Under the pieces are notes generated by a model. The model saw only the letters and a program-made list of their open reading frames with translations, was not told the origin of the DNA and did not search any database. From NCBI GenBank assembly GCA_965222015.1, contig CBDCTL010000024.1, forward strand, positions 1,612,001-1,676,000: a DNA stretch of 64,000 nt, given 5' to 3'. Origin of the DNA: JANQPX01 sp965222015. GTDB lineage: Bacteria; Pseudomonadota; Alphaproteobacteria; Geminicoccales; Geminicoccaceae. Made by a program: the position numbers and the translations under genes. Positions 61,029 to 64,000 of the stretch are shown in pieces. Each line of letters opens with the position of its first letter. Positions within the stretch are counted from its first letter, which is position 1.

Positions 61029-62063
61029 TTGCCGCCCATGCTCAAGCGACGCGATCGTCACGCACGCAACAGCCGCCGCGCGAAGCTGCCGCTGGTCTAC
61101 ATTCTGAGCACGGGCCGAAGCGGGTCGACCCTGCTCGACGTTCTCCTGGGCGCGCAGCCGGAATGCTGGACGCTCGGCGAGTTTCAGCTTCTCGACATCG
61201 GCGTCGGCCGTCAGATGCCCTGCGGCTGCGGCAGCCCGCTCGGCCAGTGCAGTTTCTGGGAACCTATTTTGGAGCGCGTGCGCCGCTCGATCCGTTTCCC
61301 GATCGGCTATTTCCGATCCGGGCGCCATCCCAGCGGCAAGGTGGTGCGCTGGCCGTTCCTGCCGTCGATCGTCGCCGGCGGCCCGCTTCCGACGCAGCAG
61401 CCCGCAGCCGAGGCCTACGCCGTCAGCAATCTCGTCGCTCTCGAGGAGACCCGAGACGCGATCGAGGAGGGCGGCGAGGAGGTCACCTGGCTGGTCGACG
61501 CCTCGAAGGATCCCTACCGGCTGCTCTGGCTGCAGGCGTCCGGCCATTTCGACATCCGCGTGATTCACCTCGTGCGCCGACCGGAGGGGTTCGTCGCCAA
61601 CATGATGCGCTCGGCCGACGTCCAGGGACCCGGGCCGACCATCCGCTACGCCGCGCGCTGGCTGGTCGACAATCTCATCGGCCTCGCTTTGCTCTGGCGC
61701 ATGTTCTGGCCTGAGGCGGTCAAGCGGGTTCGCTACGAGGATCTGGCGGCGGATCCCGAAGCCGTGCTCGGCGGCATCTGCCGCTGGCTCGACGTGCCCT
61801 TCGAGCCCGGGCGCGCGCACGACACCGGCGCCGAGGTCAATCACGGCGTCGCCGGCAACCGGCCGCGCTGGGAGGCCGTGGAGGTTACCTTCGAAGAGAC
61901 CTGGCGCACCACCATGCCGCCCGCTCAGCAACGCCTGATTTCCTTTCTGACCGCGCCGCTCACGCATTTCTGGTGGCCCCGCAGCGCCGACACCGCCGAA
62001 ACGAGCGACAGCCATGGACGTCGCCGCAGCACCCCGCCCTGGCTGACCCGAAGCAGCAGCTGA
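61029..62063 (+). CDS. Sulfotransferase family protein
   Basis: About 344 residues. The PAPS 5'-phosphosulfate loop is LVYILSTGRSGSTLLDVLLG near residue 21-40 and the 3'-phosphate motif is VIHLVRRPEGFVANMMRSAD at about 178-197, so it likely moves sulfate from PAPS to an alcohol or amine. TTG 61029 sits four bases after GAGG; ATG 61038 is an alternative. A basic N-terminus and Cys cluster (MPCGCGSPLGQCSFW) are notable. Acceptor unknown. Confidence 0.85.
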   Translation: MPPMLKRRDRHARNSRRAKLPLVYILSTGRSGSTLLDVLLGAQPECWTLGEFQLLDIGVGRQMPCGCGSPLGQCSFWEPILERVRRSIRFPIGYFRSGRHPSGKVVRWPFLPSIVAGGPLPTQQPAAEAYAVSNLVALEETRDAIEEGGEEVTWLVDASKDPYRLLWLQASGHFDIRVIHLVRRPEGFVANMMRSADVQGPGPTIRYAARWLVDNLIGLALLWRMFWPEAVKRVRYEDLAADPEAVLGGICRWLDVPFEPGRAHDTGAEVNHGVAGNRPRWEAVEVTFEETWRTTMPPAQQRLISFLTAPLTHFWWPRSADTAETSDSHGRRRSTPPWLTRSSS

Positions 62064-62124
62064 GGCCCGAGGCCCTCCCGCCCCGTCTGTGCTATCTTCC
62101 CAGCCTGGAGCAGGGGAGGTTGGC

Positions 62125-62580
62125 ATGGGTGATTTGACACTGGATGCCGTCGCCAAGGGCGGCATCGAGGGACTGATCGAGGTGATCCACCAGGGCTTCG
62201 ATGCCGTTCCGTATCCGCCCGGCGTGGAACCTTTTCGACCGGTGCCCTTCGCCTTCGCCCTGCGCAACGACCAGGGCGGGATCGAAGGCGCCGTCACCGG
62301 TCGTTCGGTCTGGGACTGGCTGTATGTCCACTACCTCTGGGTCAACGATCGGTGGCAGGGCCGCGGCGAGGGCACGCGCCTGATGAGGGCGGCGGAAGCG
62401 CAAGCCGAAAAGCGAGGCTGCATCGGGGTCTGGCTCAGCACCTACAGCTTTCAGGCTTCCGCTTTCTACGAGAAGCTCGGCTACCTGGAATGCGGTCGCA
62501 TCGACGATTTTCCAAACGGCCATACCCACTTTTTCTACCAGAAACGCCTGACGCCGGAGCCAGGTGACGACAAAGTCTAG
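62125..62580 (+). CDS. GNAT-family acetyltransferase
   Basis: 151-residue N-acetyltransferase from ATG 62125 (GGGGAGG upstream). Strand 4 YLWVNDRWQGRGEGTRLMRA carries the acetyl-CoA motif (R/Q-x-x-G-x-G/A), followed by GVWLSTYSFQASAFYEKLGY. This variant is close to the small-molecule or streptothricin-like GNATs. Substrate unknown. Separated by about 60 nt from the sulfotransferase on the same strand. Confidence 0.88.
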   Translation: MGDLTLDAVAKGGIEGLIEVIHQGFDAVPYPPGVEPFRPVPFAFALRNDQGGIEGAVTGRSVWDWLYVHYLWVNDRWQGRGEGTRLMRAAEAQAEKRGCIGVWLSTYSFQASAFYEKLGYLECGRIDDFPNGHTHFFYQKRLTPEPGDDKV

Positions 62581-62666
62581 GCTCCGGGACCCGCCTGGTT
62601 GCCGTGTGTGCATTTTCGGCATTATCATCATGGCAGAACCGGGAAATCAAAAAGGGAGGCTCGACC

Positions 62667-63902
62667 ATGAGCAGAAAACAGCATTGGCTTGCCGGCGCTG
62701 CGGCGACGGCGCTTTGTCTCGGCATGGCGACCGCGGCAATGGGCGCCGAAGTCCGTGTGATCGTCTCGCACTACAGCGATCAGACCGCCCCCATCTTCGA
62801 AGCCATGGCCGAGGAGTTCGAGGCGGCCAATCCGGACATCGACATCGTCATCGAGGACGTCGCCTGGGCCAATCTGCAGCAGCGCCTGACCACCGACATC
62901 GCCGGCGGCACCGCCCCCGACATCTCGATCATCGGCACGAGATGGCTGGTCGACTTCGTCGAGAACGACATCGTCGAGCCGCTGAGCTCCTATATGGACG
63001 ACGAGTTCAAGGGCCGCTTCATCGAGACCTTCATGGGCCCGTCGACCATCGACGGCGAGATCTACGGCCTGCCGGTCGCCGCCTCCGCCCGCGCCATGTA
63101 CTACAACAAGGGGCTCCTGGAGCAGGCCGGGATCAGTGAGCCGCCCGCGACCTGGGACGAGCTGGAGGCCGCTGCGGAAAAGGTCTCGGCGCTCGGCGAC
63201 GACATCCACGGCTTCGGCCTCCAGGGCGGTGGCGACACCGAAACCGACGCCTATTGGTACTACGCGCTCTGGACCCATGGCGGCGACATCCTGACCGAAG
63301 ACGGCCAGAGCGGCATCGCCAGCGACGCGGCGATCGCCGCCACCAATCGCTACAAGGGGTTGATCGACGCGGGCCTCACCCAGCCGGGCGTGACCAACTA
63401 CAACCGCCAGGACGTCGAGAGCATGCTGAAGCAGGGCAAGGTCGGCATGATCCTGTCCGGCCCCTGGCTCAGAGGTCAGATGAAGGAGGAAGCCCCCGAC
63501 GTCGACTACGGGATATCAGCGATCCCGCAGGATGCCGCCCAGGCGACCTACGGCGTCACCGACAGCATCGTCATGTTCGCCGACAGCGAGGTGAAGGAGG
63601 AGGCCTGGAAGTTCCTCGCGGAAACCGCGTTCACCGAGAAATGGCGCGCCGAGTTCAGCCAGAAGGAGGGTTTCCTTCCGGTCTTCACCTCGGTCGCGGA
63701 GAACGAGCACTTCGCGGGCGATCCCGAGCTGAAGGCGTTCACCGACATGCTGCCCTATGCCAAGTTCGCGCCGCTGATCGCCAATTGGCAGGAGATCGCG
63801 GACAGCACCAAGGCCGCTCTGCAGCAGGTCTACACCGGCGACGCCGAGGTCGAGGCCGCCATGCAGGCCGGCGCCGACAAGATCAACGGCATTTTGAACT
63901 GA
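62667..63902 (+). CDS. Sugar-type ABC transporter binding protein
   Basis: 411-residue family 1 solute-binding protein (UgpB/MalE-like) with signal peptide (LAGAAATALCLGMATAAMGA, cleavage near GA-EV). Motifs: EFEAANPDIDIVIEDVAWAN, DISIIGTRWLVDFVENDIVE and GIPVAASARAMYYN-like LPVAASARAMYYNKGLLEQA. GGGAGG precedes ATG 62667. Permease genes are expected beyond the window, since a hairpin and a REP-like element follow. Confidence 0.92.
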   Translation: MSRKQHWLAGAAATALCLGMATAAMGAEVRVIVSHYSDQTAPIFEAMAEEFEAANPDIDIVIEDVAWANLQQRLTTDIAGGTAPDISIIGTRWLVDFVENDIVEPLSSYMDDEFKGRFIETFMGPSTIDGEIYGLPVAASARAMYYNKGLLEQAGISEPPATWDELEAAAEKVSALGDDIHGFGLQGGGDTETDAYWYYALWTHGGDILTEDGQSGIASDAAIAATNRYKGLIDAGLTQPGVTNYNRQDVESMLKQGKVGMILSGPWLRGQMKEEAPDVDYGISAIPQDAAQATYGVTDSIVMFADSEVKEEAWKFLAETAFTEKWRAEFSQKEGFLPVFTSVAENEHFAGDPELKAFTDMLPYAKFAPLIANWQEIADSTKAALQQVYTGDAEVEAAMQAGADKINGILN

Positions 63903-63944
63903 GGGGTGGCATGGCCACCTCATCGACTTGCCATGGCCAGGTTT

Positions 63945-63966
63945 GGGGAGCGCTTCGGCGTTCCCC
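63945..63966 (+). terminator. UUCG-loop hairpin after the binding protein
   Basis: GGGGAGCGC-TTCG-GCGTTCCCC is a 9-bp stem (one G-T pair) capped by a very stable TTCG tetraloop, 43 nt after the stop. The following CCTTCTC is only mildly T-rich, so it may stabilise the binding-protein mRNA rather than end transcription. Confidence 0.7.
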
Positions 63967-63976
63967 CCTTCTCGTC

Positions 63977-63999
63977 ATTGCCGGGCTTGACCCGGCAAT
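63977..63999. repeat. REP-like palindrome at the window edge
   Basis: ATTGCCGGG-CTTGA-CCCGGCAAT is a perfect 9-bp hairpin. This sequence closely resembles extragenic palindromes repeated across alphaproteobacterial genomes. It probably continues past base 64000. Confidence 0.7.
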
Positions 64000-64000
64000 C

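Overview
The window is about 64 kb of high-GC, gene-dense DNA from an alphaproteobacterium. This rests on an RpoH-II-type sigma factor, a PmtA-type phosphatidylethanolamine methyltransferase, a LpxK/WaaA/MsbA lipid A block, an adrenodoxin-type ferredoxin beside mnmA, a LiuR-like MerR regulator inside a beta-oxidation operon, and a REP-like palindrome of alphaproteobacterial style at the right edge. The order is not certain; Rhodospirillales or Geminicoccales would fit. No rRNA, integrase, transposase or CRISPR array was seen. Codon use and GC look even across the window, so most of it reads as core chromosome with accessory catabolic islands.

Layout. 1-7.3 kb: a truncated penicillin-acylase-family gene, a 249-bp element bounded by inverted repeats, a CheB-CheR-histidine kinase fusion with a degenerate CheB site, and a coupled pair of an aminoglycoside-phosphotransferase-like kinase and an enolase paralogue with altered catalytic residues. 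7.6-11.7 kb: a small ribbon-helix-helix protein, gpsA, two lipoproteins (one a patatin-like lipase) and a DUF4168 protein. A bidirectional terminator separates these from an ABC exporter. 14.1-22.3 kb: a fatty-acid beta-oxidation operon (fadD, MerR regulator, thiolase, FadB-like, acyl-CoA dehydrogenase, DUF6134 protein) with palindromic operators upstream. 22.4-27.6 kb: an algal-type vanadium bromoperoxidase beside a TupA/VupA-like oxyanion-binding protein, an internally deleted nagB remnant and a mandelate-racemase-family enzyme.

27.9-32.2 kb: tRNA-Met, then a minus-strand sulfur-handling set (cysE, nifS, iscA, ferredoxin, mnmA). 32.5-35.8 kb: a hydrolase, tyrS and a UbiH-type hydroxylase. 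35.9-42.6 kb: rpoH, lpxK, waaA, a DUF374 acyltransferase, msbA and pmtA, an envelope-lipid block. 42.8-47.7 kb: a PadR-MFP-RND efflux operon whose MFP gene is frameshifted. 47.8-55 kb: an RraA-like protein, a secreted alpha/beta hydrolase, a frameshifted methyltransferase, a four-carbon acid-sugar (tetronate) catabolic divergon (denD / otnK-otnC) and two unknown genes. 55.3-64 kb: a PPOX-fold protein, a polyamine-type ABC transporter with a frameshifted binding protein, a sulfotransferase, a GNAT acetyltransferase and a sugar-type ABC binding protein.

Three observations deserve most attention. First, three dispersed hairpin repeats (about 8.0, 27.7 and 29.6 kb) share arm sequence and have different hairpin tips. 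Second, the bromoperoxidase lies next to an orphan oxyanion-binding protein that could supply vanadate. Third, the kinase plus enolase-paralogue pair suggests an uncharacterised phosphorylated-acid pathway. Three genes carry 1-2 nt frameshifts (about 46.4, 50.65 and 58.3 kb); these may be sequence errors and should be checked against reads.
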